Shown: in pieces, positions 16,365-23,898 of the stretch | How positions within the stretch are numbered: position 1 is the stretch's first letter | Layout of the letters: each line of letters starts with the position of its first letter | From: CAZAMT01 sp964486145 | GTDB taxonomy: Bacteria > Bacteroidota > Bacteroidia > Bacteroidales > JAAAOM01 | Length of the DNA: 30,515 bases | Assembly (NCBI GenBank): GCA_964486145.1 | Contig: CAZAMT010000018.1 | Coordinates: forward strand, 1 to 30,515 | Direction: 5' to 3' | Position numbers and translations under genes: made by a program | The notes under the pieces: generated by a model | Databases searched by the model: none | The model's input: only the letters and a program-made list of their open reading frames with translations | Told to the model about the DNA's origin: nothing

Positions 16365-18422
16365 CTATTTTTCTAATCTAATTCTGGCATCAACAATTGT
16401 TAGTTCATCTCCGACTGCCAATACAGGGTTTAGATCAATTTCTCTTATTTCCACAGCATGTCTTAACAATGTTGAAAGCCTTACTATGAGTGTGGCGAAT
16501 GCATCCTCGCTGATTGGTTTTTGTCCTCGAACGCCTTTGAAAATTTCATAGGATTTTAATGAGCGAATCATCGAATGGGCCTCCCGAAATGTAAGAGGAG
16601 CCAGGCCTGAGGTTATATCCTTGATAACTTCTACAAATGTGCCGCCCAGGCCACATAAAATGACATGCCCAAAGGTTGGTTCGTATGTTGCTCCAACAAA
16701 TAATTCGGTGCCCTTTAACATGGGTTGCACAAGAATTCCGCTTGCTCCTTTAACGCGTTTTAGCCGCAGGTACTCGGCAATGGCGTGTTTTTCTGTTTTT
16801 ATATTCAGAACAACGCCATCAACATCAGACTTATGAACCGGCCCAATTACTTTTAAAACAATGGGATAACCGAACCTGTTGGCAATTTCAATTAGTTTGG
16901 ATTTGCTTCGGGCTACCCCTTCTTTTACGATTGGGAGTGATGCTGATTCCAGAATTTTTTGTACAACATTTGGAGGTACATAACCGTTTTTTGATTTATC
17001 AATAATACTCCTGGCAGTATCAATGTTTACGCCTTCCATGAAGATTTCATCATCGGCGGGGGGCGGGGTGTTAAAAACCTTTGAAAGTGCATTGCCCAGT
17101 TGAACTTCGTCAGGAAAATTGCTGTGACCTTTTGAAATGAAGAACTCAACTTCCGGTTTTGCGGTTATGATCGAGGGTAATACCGGAAATATTGGTTTGG
17201 AGCAGGTTAGCATTTTATTGTGAAGAACCTCATAGGCATCATAAACTCTTGATAAACCCGGGCTACCAAAAATGACCATCATGGCATCAATATGATTGAA
17301 TTTTTTATCACAAAACTCGATAACATGTTCCAATTGTTCCGCGTTTCCGGTAGCCAGCAAGTCGATGGGATTTGAAACAGATGCTCCATGATGAAGTTTG
17401 TTTAAGAGTTTCTTGCTTTCGGGACCTTCAATTTTTGGGATTTCCATTCCTCCTTCAGCCAGTGCATCGGTTAACATTACCGCTGGTCCGCCTGCATGTG
17501 TAATGATTGCAATATTTTTACCTTTTAACTCCTTGTGCATTAACACTGATGCAACTGTAGTGAGTTCTTCCCTGCCAAAACAACGAATGATACCTGCTTT
17601 TCTGAAAAGTGCTTCTACTGCAGCATCTGAAGACATCATGGCTCCGGTATGTGATGATGCTGCCCGACTTCCGGCTGCCGAGCTACCTGCTTTGATAGCT
17701 GCAATCTTACAACCTTTTTTGATAAGGGACGTGGAATGCTTTAAAAGTTTATCAGGATCGCTGATGCTTTCAATATACAGTAATTTTACCCTGGAGCTAT
17801 GCTCAGGATCAAAGTTCTCATCCATGTATTTTAAAACTTCTTCAACACCGATTTGAGCACTGTTTCCTACAGAAAACATGCTATGAAAGGTTAAGCCTTT
17901 TGGAATGCCTGATTCCATAATAAATACAGATGTTGCCCCTGATCCGGAAATAAGGTCACAACCTTCAGGCTCAAGCCGTGGAATGGGACTGGTAAATACT
18001 CCATTGTATTGTTGTGTTAATAATCCGATGCAATTGGGGCCGATAAGTGCACATCCGTTTTTTGTCGCCAAATCATTTATTTCGGATTCAAGATTTGCTC
18101 CTTCCTTGCTTTCTTCACTAAATCCGGCAGAAATAATTACAAATGCCTTGGTTTTTGTGTTTTCGATCATTTCTTGCATGATGGCATAACATAATTTTGC
18201 AGGTACAGCAAGAAATGCAAGATTGGTTTCAGGAAGTTCCTCAATTTTTTTGTAACAGAAAACACCTTGCACGGATTCTTCCTTTGGATTTACCGGATAT
18301 ATTTCACCTTTAAAACTACCTTCCAAAAGGTTTTTTAATAATTTTCCTCCCGGTTTCGTAGGATCATTGGATGCCCCGATAACGGCAATGCTTTTTGGAT
18401 AAATCAGCTCGTTATTGATCAT
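16365..18422 (-). CDS. ADP-forming acyl-CoA synthetase (fused alpha-beta)
   Basis: A cytoplasmic enzyme of about 685 residues that converts an acyl-CoA, ADP and phosphate to acid, CoA and ATP (acetate-forming in many anaerobes), or the reverse. The N-terminal CoA-binding Rossmann part starts SIAVIGASNDPTKPGGKL (11-28); CoA-ligase domains follow with LIGPNCIG (126-133), SGSGATSVF and the phosphohistidine H258 in SSHTGAMM. The C-terminal third is an ATP-grasp domain (VLKVIGPVHKSDVDGV; LNPVLAVGD near the end). An upstream ATG at 18458 is open, but it lies upstream of a -7 box at 18442-18449, so I use 18422, giving the normal N-terminus MINNELIYPKSIAVIGAS. The acyl substrate is not readable. It precedes the glycosyl-glycerate cluster by 122 nt and may be unrelated to it. 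Confidence 0.9.
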   Translation of the reverse strand: MINNELIYPKSIAVIGASNDPTKPGGKLLKNLLEGSFKGEIYPVNPKEESVQGVFCYKKIEELPETNLAFLAVPAKLCYAIMQEMIENTKTKAFVIISAGFSEESKEGANLESEINDLATKNGCALIGPNCIGLLTQQYNGVFTSPIPRLEPEGCDLISGSGATSVFIMESGIPKGLTFHSMFSVGNSAQIGVEEVLKYMDENFDPEHSSRVKLLYIESISDPDKLLKHSTSLIKKGCKIAAIKAGSSAAGSRAASSHTGAMMSSDAAVEALFRKAGIIRCFGREELTTVASVLMHKELKGKNIAIITHAGGPAVMLTDALAEGGMEIPKIEGPESKKLLNKLHHGASVSNPIDLLATGNAEQLEHVIEFCDKKFNHIDAMMVIFGSPGLSRVYDAYEVLHNKMLTCSKPIFPVLPSIITAKPEVEFFISKGHSNFPDEVQLGNALSKVFNTPPPADDEIFMEGVNIDTARSIIDKSKNGYVPPNVVQKILESASLPIVKEGVARSKSKLIEIANRFGYPIVLKVIGPVHKSDVDGVVLNIKTEKHAIAEYLRLKRVKGASGILVQPMLKGTELFVGATYEPTFGHVILCGLGGTFVEVIKDITSGLAPLTFREAHSMIRSLKSYEIFKGVRGQKPISEDAFATLIVRLSTLLRHAVEIREIDLNPVLAVGDELTIVDARIRLEK

Positions 18423-18441
18423 GGTTGCAATGCTTTTTTTA

Positions 18442-18449
18442 CAAATGTA
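18442..18449 (-). promoter_or_regulatory. -7 box for the acyl-CoA synthetase gene
   Basis: TACATTTG on the minus strand (18449-18442) matches TAnnTTTG exactly, 19 nt before the chosen ATG. No clear -33 TTG is seen. It supports the internal start, because the upstream ATG would not be on the transcript. Confidence 0.45.
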
Positions 18450-18524
18450 AAGTCGCACATTTATAAATCATATGAAAAATAACATGAAAATTGGAAAAAA
18501 TTTTTAAAATTTATAAAAAAAGAG

Positions 18525-18532
18525 TAAATTTG
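18525..18532 (+). promoter_or_regulatory. -7 box for the toxin-antitoxin pair
   Basis: TAAATTTG on the plus strand matches TAnnTTTG, 27 nt before the antitoxin ATG, within a very A/T-rich stretch. There is no convincing -33 element, which fits a promoter that the antitoxin would autoregulate; I cannot see a clear operator palindrome. Confidence 0.4.
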
Positions 18533-18559
18533 TAGTATTGTCTAAGTAAACTTACGTTC

Positions 18560-19195
18560 ATGACATTACATCAATTGATCAGGAAAATCAAAGAAAATTC
18601 GCTTTCTGTCGTATCTGAGGATGATATTGAGTCTGTCATTACATCCTTCACAAAACTGGTTGCGCAACAAAATATTACCATCGAAAATGCAGGAACGTTC
18701 GCGTACTTTCCATATCAAACAGAAGATACCGTTCCGGTAAATACTGTTGAAGAATCAATTATGCATTACAAACCTGTGATTCAAAAAAATACAAGATTCA
18801 TGCATCAAATACCAAAAGAAAAATATGACATTCTTGATCTTGTTCATGCTACATCAACATCAAAAAATCTTTTTAATAAACTGGTCAGAGTATCGGGGTT
18901 ATCTATAAAATACCTTGCCAATGAAATTTTTGAGGTTACCCCTAAAACATTTAGTCGATATAAAAATGAACCGCGTAAAATTCCTGCGTTGCTGTCGGAG
19001 CAGGCCATTAAAATAATTGAATTGTATGATTTGGGTAATGAGCTTTTCGGCTCAAATAAGGAATTTAATACCTGGCTATCGGAAAAGCATTCATTGATGA
19101 GCAATAAACGCCCGATTGCGTATTTAAATACTTCCACCGGAATTGATATGCTGTTTGAGGAATTGAAACGCATTGAGTTTGGAGCAACAGCTTAG
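18560..19195 (+). CDS. Xre/ParS-type antitoxin with N-terminal extension
   Basis: A 211-residue cytoplasmic protein, the antitoxin of a RES-Xre module; it would bind and block the RES toxin and repress the pair's promoter. The C-terminal half has the Xre-like helical part (about 100-145: FNKLVRVSGLSIKYLANEIF, then TPKTFSRYK) and the toxin-binding ParS/MbcA part (about 150-208: IIELYDLGNELFG, FNTWL, RPIAYLNTSTG and DMLFEELKRIEFG). The first 80 residues are extra compared with many 130-160-residue antitoxins; the stretch NITIENAGTFAYF recalls the HU/IHF 'GTF' turn but this is tentative. The stop is 3 nt before the toxin start codon, so translation is likely coupled. I am sure of the family from the C-terminus and context. 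Confidence 0.88.
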   Translation: MTLHQLIRKIKENSLSVVSEDDIESVITSFTKLVAQQNITIENAGTFAYFPYQTEDTVPVNTVEESIMHYKPVIQKNTRFMHQIPKEKYDILDLVHATSTSKNLFNKLVRVSGLSIKYLANEIFEVTPKTFSRYKNEPRKIPALLSEQAIKIIELYDLGNELFGSNKEFNTWLSEKHSLMSNKRPIAYLNTSTGIDMLFEELKRIEFGATA

Positions 19196-19198
19196 AAA

Positions 19199-19654
19199 AT
19201 GGAGTTATTCAGAATAACTCATGAAAGATGGGCGAACAGCCTTGTTGCGTCACCGTATGGAGCACGGTGGAATTCACCAGGTATTGGCATAATTTATGCA
19301 GCTACCAGTCGCTCCCTGGCTTGTCTGGAGAACATAGTCCACCGCAAACAAACAGAGTTTAATGAACGCTACAAATCAACGGTAATTTATCTGCCAGATA
19401 AGTTGAAATTCGAGATAGTTTCTCTATCTGATTTGCCCCCACAGTGGAATGAAGCATCAGGGCACGCATATTCAATTTGCAGGAGCTATGGGGATGGTTG
19501 GGCAATTCATAAATCATCGGTGGCCCTTTTGGTTCCATCAGCCATTATAAAAAATGAGTACAATATCTTGTTAAATCCCGGGCACAATGAATTTGAGTAC
19601 ATAAAAATTGTGGATATTGAACCTTTCTTTTTTGATCCTCGCATAAAAAAATAA
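19199..19654 (+). CDS. RES-domain toxin (NAD+-degrading)
   Basis: A 151-residue toxin of the RES family, whose characterised members deplete cellular NAD+ by glycohydrolysis or phosphorolysis and halt growth. The conserved residues are visible: R23 in GARWNSPG, Y33 in IIYAA, E44 in ACLENIV and S114 in LVPSAI. Length is normal (145-160), and the fold-defining FRI at the N-terminus and NYNILLNPGH-like block (about 120-130) are present, so it looks intact. It is the second gene of the pair, 3 nt after the antitoxin stop, the usual order for Xre-RES modules. Gene-poor debris follows directly, which fits a mobile or recently acquired insertion. Confidence 0.92.
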   Translation: MELFRITHERWANSLVASPYGARWNSPGIGIIYAATSRSLACLENIVHRKQTEFNERYKSTVIYLPDKLKFEIVSLSDLPPQWNEASGHAYSICRSYGDGWAIHKSSVALLVPSAIIKNEYNILLNPGHNEFEYIKIVDIEPFFFDPRIKK

Positions 19655-19851
19655 AGTTACCTTTTAAAAATTCAGAATGGAGATTACTTCAATCCAGATT
19701 TAGCGATTCTCACCCACGGTAGAGAAATTGTTGTGTTTCCAAGATATAAGCCATGCCATTACAATTGCACGCCAAAATGTCTATCCGGCAGAACATCCCG
19801 TAAAAATCTCCAGTTTATTTTTTTCTGTTTATAATTTACCACCATTAATAT

Positions 19852-19937
19852 TAGAACGCTGATGACGCTGATTTTACAGATAATTGCTGATAGAAAAATC
19901 CGCGTAAATCCGTTTGATATTTGTTATCTGCGTTCTA
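19852..19937. repeat. 86-bp imperfect palindromic element
   Basis: The ends TAGAACGC (19852-19859) and GCGTTCTA (19930-19937) are perfect inverted repeats. Inside, GATGACGCTGATTTTACAGAT and ATCCGCGTAAATCCG-type words continue the symmetry imperfectly, giving a long degenerate fold. Similar 'AACGCTGATGACGC...CTGCGTTC' sequences are known to me as dispersed intergenic repeats in many bacterial genomes; whether there are other copies in this genome cannot be seen in the window. Confidence 0.6.
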
Positions 19938-20317
19938 TTTATCCTAATAATCATGCTTCCTCCTAACTTTGGCGGGACAGGTTGTGGGTGTTTCATCAGC
20001 GGGGATGCCGTCCTGTACTAAAATTACGATGGTACACTTCCCGGATTCCTGCAAACATGCATGACCATTGCCTCCGGGTGCGAATGTAAATGAAACAGAC
20101 CTACGATAAACCGGAGTAGGCTATCCGCCAGTTGTCAGACAGGTTGTCTGAGATAATTATTGCTCACATGTTTAATTACTGTTTTGTGTTCGCGAGCTCC
20201 CGTTGGCCGGCTGAGGCACACTGCGCTTTCGCATAGCTTCAGCGGAGCAAGTACTACCATGATTGAGATGAGTGCCAAATTTTGGGGAATGTCACAAAAT
20301 TTTTAAACACAAAAAGC

Positions 20318-20440
20318 TTAACTCATCGAATGAAATGAAAGCAAATTGCCCTCGGTATCCTGAAATTGTGAAAAATAACCGATCTCTTATGTAATTTCCG
20401 AAATTGGATTAACCGGTAATCCTTGAATGCTACTCGCTAA
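20318..20440 (-). pseudogene. C-terminal relic of a VOC/glyoxalase-family gene
   Basis: The minus strand reads EIGYFSQFQDTEGNLLSFHS and then MS before the stop TAA at 20318-20320. This is the classic C-terminal strand pair of small VOC-superfamily proteins (G-[YF]-x3-F-x-DTEGN-x2-x-L). The frame upstream is broken by TAA at 20387-20389 and continues for only some 15 further codons that look related. No N-terminal half is present. I read it as a decayed fragment; it is too short to say which VOC subfamily it came from. Confidence 0.55.
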
Positions 20441-20448
20441 AATTTTTT

Positions 20449-20456
20449 TACTTTTG
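20449..20456 (+). promoter_or_regulatory. -7 box for pheT
   Basis: TACTTTTG matches TAnnTTTG exactly, 26 nt before the pheT ATG. A TTG at 20423-20425 is 23 nt upstream, slightly far for a -33 element. No attenuator-like Phe-rich leader is visible. Confidence 0.45.
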
Positions 20457-20482
20457 TGGCCTAAAATTAAATCCATAGCAAT

Positions 20483-22936
20483 ATGAAGATTTCCTACAAC
20501 TGGTTAAAGGATTATATTGATTTAAACATATCCCCGGAGGAGGTTTCCGGAATTTTAACGGATATTGGACTTGAAGTGGAAGGAGTAACACATTTTCAAT
20601 CAGTAAAAGGTGGACTAAAAGATTTGGTAGTGGGAGAGGTAGTTACCTGCGATAAACACCCAAATGCTGATAAACTAAGTGTTACAACTGTTGATGTTGG
20701 ACGTGGAGATCCCCTTCGCATTGTTTGTGGTGCACCCAATGTTTCCAAAGGACAAAAGGTAGTAGTAGCCCCTGTTGGCACCACATTGCACAGTAGCAAA
20801 GGAAGTTTTCAAATTAAAAAAGCCAAAATCAGGGGAGAAAGCTCCGAAGGAATGATATGTGCAGAGGATGAAATTGGTTTAAGTGACAATCATGATGGAA
20901 TCATGGTTCTCGATCCAGGTATTGAGATTGGGAAACCTGTTTCAGAGTATTTTCAGGTTATTGAAGATGTTGTTTTTGAAATTGGTTTAACTCCGAATCG
21001 CATTGATGGTGCATCCCATATTGGTGCAGCAAGGGATCTGGCTGCATTTTTAAATCAGCAAAAAGAAACAACATACAAGAAACCTTCTGTTGACGGGTTT
21101 CAGTCGGATACCAATGAATTTCCGATTGATATTGTTATTGAAGATCCGGAAGCCTGTCCGAGGTATGCCGGAGTATCCGTAATCAATATAAAAATAAAAC
21201 CATCTCCGCAGTGGTTGCAAAACAAGCTCAAAGCCATTGGATTAAATCCGATAAATAACATTGTAGATATAACCAATTATATTCTTCATGAAACCGGGCA
21301 ACCTTTGCATGCATTTGATGCAGACAAACTGGAGGGAAAAAAAATTATTGTTAAAAAACTTCCCGAAGGCACTAAGTTTAAAACGCTCGATGGTATTGAA
21401 AGGTCATTGTCTTCGGAGGATCTGATGATATGTGATATCTCCGGGCCGGTAGCCATTGGAGGGGTTTTTGGTGGAATGAATTCCGGTGTAACCGATCAAA
21501 CCACCAATGTATTTATTGAAAGTGCTTATTTTGATCCTGTTTCAATCCGGCGCACCGCAAAGCGACATGGTATCAACACGGATGCTTCGTTTCGTTTTGA
21601 ACGAGGTGTAGATCCTCACAATACCATTTATGCAATGAAACGGGCTGCGATGCTAATGAAAGAGCTTGGAGAGGGCACCATTGCTTCAGATGTAAACGAT
21701 GTGTATCCAAAGCACATTGAAAACTTTAAGATTGAGATCCTTTTGAGTAATGTTGATCGACTTATCGGTAAGCGGCTTGAACGTCCTTTAATAAAAAAAA
21801 TACTTACTTCGCTCGAAATAAAAATTATAGAAGAATCGGAGGGAAAAATATATATCGAAATACCGGCATATCGTGTGGATGTGCGACGTGAAGCCGATGT
21901 GATTGAGGAGATATTAAGAATTTATGGATATAACAATGTGGAAATATCCGGCCAACTGCGTTCGTCTATCTCGTACAAATCCAAGCCTGACAAAGAGAAA
22001 CACGTTAACCTTGTGTCCGACTATCTTTCCAGCAATGGATTTACGGAAATAATGTCCAATTCCCTTACCAGGAAATCCTATTACGAAGGTTTACAAAGCT
22101 TACCAGAAGAACAGACGATTGAAATTATAAATCCTTTAAGTCAGGAATTGAATGGTTTGCGGCAAACGTTACTTTTCGGGGGGCTGGAATCAATTCTTTA
22201 CAATGCTAATCGGCAGCACGCTGATTTGTTTCTCTACGAGTTTGGAAGCTGCTATCAACTGAATCAGAATAACAATGCGCGGGAAAATCCTTTACTGCGT
22301 TATCATGAAGAAGAGCATGTTGGATTATGGTTAACCGGAAAAAAGCGACCTTTAACCTGGAGTAATCAGGAAGAAAATGTCAGTTTTTTTACTATAAAAG
22401 GTTATCTTGAAGCTATCCTGAAGCGGTTAGGGATCCATCATCATATGAACCACATTGAGGAATCGGATAACGAATTATTTGCTTATGGATTAACCTATTT
22501 CTCGGGAAAAACAATGATAGCCCAGGTTGGTGAGGTTTTGCCAAAACTTGTGGAAAAGCACGGTATTGAACAGGAAGTTTACTTTGCTGATTTGAAATGG
22601 GGTGAGGTAATGAAACTCGTTGCTCGACAGGAAATTAGGTTTACTGAACTCCCAAAATTTCCTGAGGTAAAAAGGGATTTTGCACTGTTGATTAGTGAAA
22701 CCATTGGATTTGAACAAATCCGTGAGATTGCTTTTAAAACAGAAAGGAAGCTTTTGCAGGATGTTCAATTATTCGATGTTTACAAAGGTAAAAACATTGA
22801 AGAAGGTAAAAAATCATATGGGGTCAGTTTTATTCTCCAGGATGTTAATAAAACGCTGACTGATAAACAAATTGATAAAACCATGGATAGACTGCAAACA
22901 GCCTTTGAAAAAGAGTTGAATGCAAAAATCCGATAA
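20483..22936 (+). CDS. pheT: Phenylalanyl-tRNA synthetase beta chain
   Basis: An 817-residue cytoplasmic subunit of the (alpha-beta)2 enzyme that charges tRNA-Phe. Domains appear in normal order: N-terminal MKISYNWLKDYIDL, tRNA-binding OB-fold (about 42-150: VVGEVVTCDKHPNADKLSV, RIVCGAPN), B3/B4 editing domain (about 210-390: NIVDITNYILHETGQPLHAFD), B5 domain (about 410-480), catalytic-like core (about 485-705) and C-terminal ferredoxin-fold anticodon-binding domain (about 722-815: LPKFPEVKRDFALL; GKSYGVSFILQD-type end). Length is typical (790-820). pheS is not adjacent, which is usual in Bacteroidota. The following UbiA gene starts 58 nt downstream and may share the transcript. Confidence 0.97.
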   Translation: MKISYNWLKDYIDLNISPEEVSGILTDIGLEVEGVTHFQSVKGGLKDLVVGEVVTCDKHPNADKLSVTTVDVGRGDPLRIVCGAPNVSKGQKVVVAPVGTTLHSSKGSFQIKKAKIRGESSEGMICAEDEIGLSDNHDGIMVLDPGIEIGKPVSEYFQVIEDVVFEIGLTPNRIDGASHIGAARDLAAFLNQQKETTYKKPSVDGFQSDTNEFPIDIVIEDPEACPRYAGVSVINIKIKPSPQWLQNKLKAIGLNPINNIVDITNYILHETGQPLHAFDADKLEGKKIIVKKLPEGTKFKTLDGIERSLSSEDLMICDISGPVAIGGVFGGMNSGVTDQTTNVFIESAYFDPVSIRRTAKRHGINTDASFRFERGVDPHNTIYAMKRAAMLMKELGEGTIASDVNDVYPKHIENFKIEILLSNVDRLIGKRLERPLIKKILTSLEIKIIEESEGKIYIEIPAYRVDVRREADVIEEILRIYGYNNVEISGQLRSSISYKSKPDKEKHVNLVSDYLSSNGFTEIMSNSLTRKSYYEGLQSLPEEQTIEIINPLSQELNGLRQTLLFGGLESILYNANRQHADLFLYEFGSCYQLNQNNNARENPLLRYHEEEHVGLWLTGKKRPLTWSNQEENVSFFTIKGYLEAILKRLGIHHHMNHIEESDNELFAYGLTYFSGKTMIAQVGEVLPKLVEKHGIEQEVYFADLKWGEVMKLVARQEIRFTELPKFPEVKRDFALLISETIGFEQIREIAFKTERKLLQDVQLFDVYKGKNIEEGKKSYGVSFILQDVNKTLTDKQIDKTMDRLQTAFEKELNAKIR

Positions 22937-22994
22937 ACAATGGGACGTATAGAATTATAAAAATTACCAAAAGAAACTTGATCTGTAACAGGGA

Positions 22995-23867
22995 ATGAAC
23001 GGAGATAACCGAAGGAAGATAAAGAATTACCTGTCGCTGGTAAAATTTGCTCACACTGTATTTGCCATGCCCTTTGCTATTATGGGATATTTTCTTGCTG
23101 TTAATACTACCGACCATCATTTTGACTGGTTTACGTTTGCACTTGTCATAATGTGCATGGTTTTTGCCCGGAACGCAGCGATGGGATTCAACCGATACAT
23201 TGACCGGGATATTGATGCAAGGAACTCGCGAACTGCCATCCGGGAAATTCCCAAAGGTATTATCAAACCATCATCGGCCCTTGCGTTTGTTTTGTTAAAC
23301 GTGGTTTTGTTTATAACTTCAACATGGTTTATAAATAAATTAACCTTTTTTCTTTCACCCATAGCCCTTGCAGTCATTCTTGGATATAGTTTTACCAAAA
23401 GGTTTACATCATTTTGCCATTTTGTACTCGGGTTAGGGCTTTCCCTGGCACCCCTGGGTGCATATTTGGCTGTTACAGGTGAATTTCACTGGTTACCACT
23501 TGTGTTTTCAGGTATTGTACTGACTTGGTCAGCAGGGTTTGATATCATTTATGCACTGCAAGACGAAAACTTTGATATAAAGGAAGAATTAAAGTCGATC
23601 CCCGTTTTGGTTGGAAAACAACGGGCTCTTTTTATATCCATTGGCTTGCACGGATTGTCTGGTTCTTTGGTGTTATTTGCCGGTGTTACAGCCAATTTGG
23701 GGATGTGGTACTGGATTGGCGCAGTTGTTTTTTTAATCATGCTTGTGTATCAGCATTTGCTTGTAAAGCCTTCTGATCTTAGTAAAGTTAACCTTGCTTT
23801 TTTCACCTCGAACGGAATTGCAAGCATTGTTTATGCTGTGTTTTTCTTGTTGGATTTTTATTATTAA
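22995..23867 (+). CDS. UbiA-family prenyltransferase, MqnP-like
   Basis: A 290-residue inner-membrane prenyltransferase with eight or nine predicted membrane helices. Both Asp-rich motifs that bind the Mg-prenyl diphosphate are present: NRYIDRDIDARN (66-77) and FDIIYALQDENFD (182-194). It resembles the subgroup once called '4-hydroxybenzoate polyprenyltransferase, other', several members of which are MqnP of the futalosine menaquinone route; the motif FDIIYALQD and the short loop AIREIPKG fit that group. In a Bacteroidota anaerobe or facultative anaerobe a menaquinone role is plausible, but the aromatic acceptor cannot be read from sequence. It follows pheT by 58 nt and converges on the VWA gene. 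Confidence 0.85.
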   Translation: MNGDNRRKIKNYLSLVKFAHTVFAMPFAIMGYFLAVNTTDHHFDWFTFALVIMCMVFARNAAMGFNRYIDRDIDARNSRTAIREIPKGIIKPSSALAFVLLNVVLFITSTWFINKLTFFLSPIALAVILGYSFTKRFTSFCHFVLGLGLSLAPLGAYLAVTGEFHWLPLVFSGIVLTWSAGFDIIYALQDENFDIKEELKSIPVLVGKQRALFISIGLHGLSGSLVLFAGVTANLGMWYWIGAVVFLIMLVYQHLLVKPSDLSKVNLAFFTSNGIASIVYAVFFLLDFYY

Positions 23868-23898
23868 GAGATAATCCCGGGTGAGAATATTCCGTTTG

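Larger units (their letters stand above)
19655..20482. other. 828-bp gene-poor junction region
   Basis: No intact gene is seen between the RES toxin and pheT. The region holds an 86-bp inverted-repeat element (19852-19937), a locally more GC-rich patch at about 19960-20260 with a 6-bp hairpin TCAGAC/GTCTGA (20135-20151), the relic of a VOC-family gene on the minus strand (20318-20440) and the pheT promoter. This is typical of a site of repeated insertion and loss. Confidence 0.6.

Noticed and set aside
17398..17856. Plus-strand open frame of 152 codons opposite the acyl-CoA synthetase.
   Set aside because: Shadow of a strongly supported gene, including its catalytic histidine region.
18423..18458. 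Upstream start for the acyl-CoA synthetase.
   Set aside because: A consensus -7 box lies within it (18442-18449), so a transcript from that promoter would not contain the upstream ATG.
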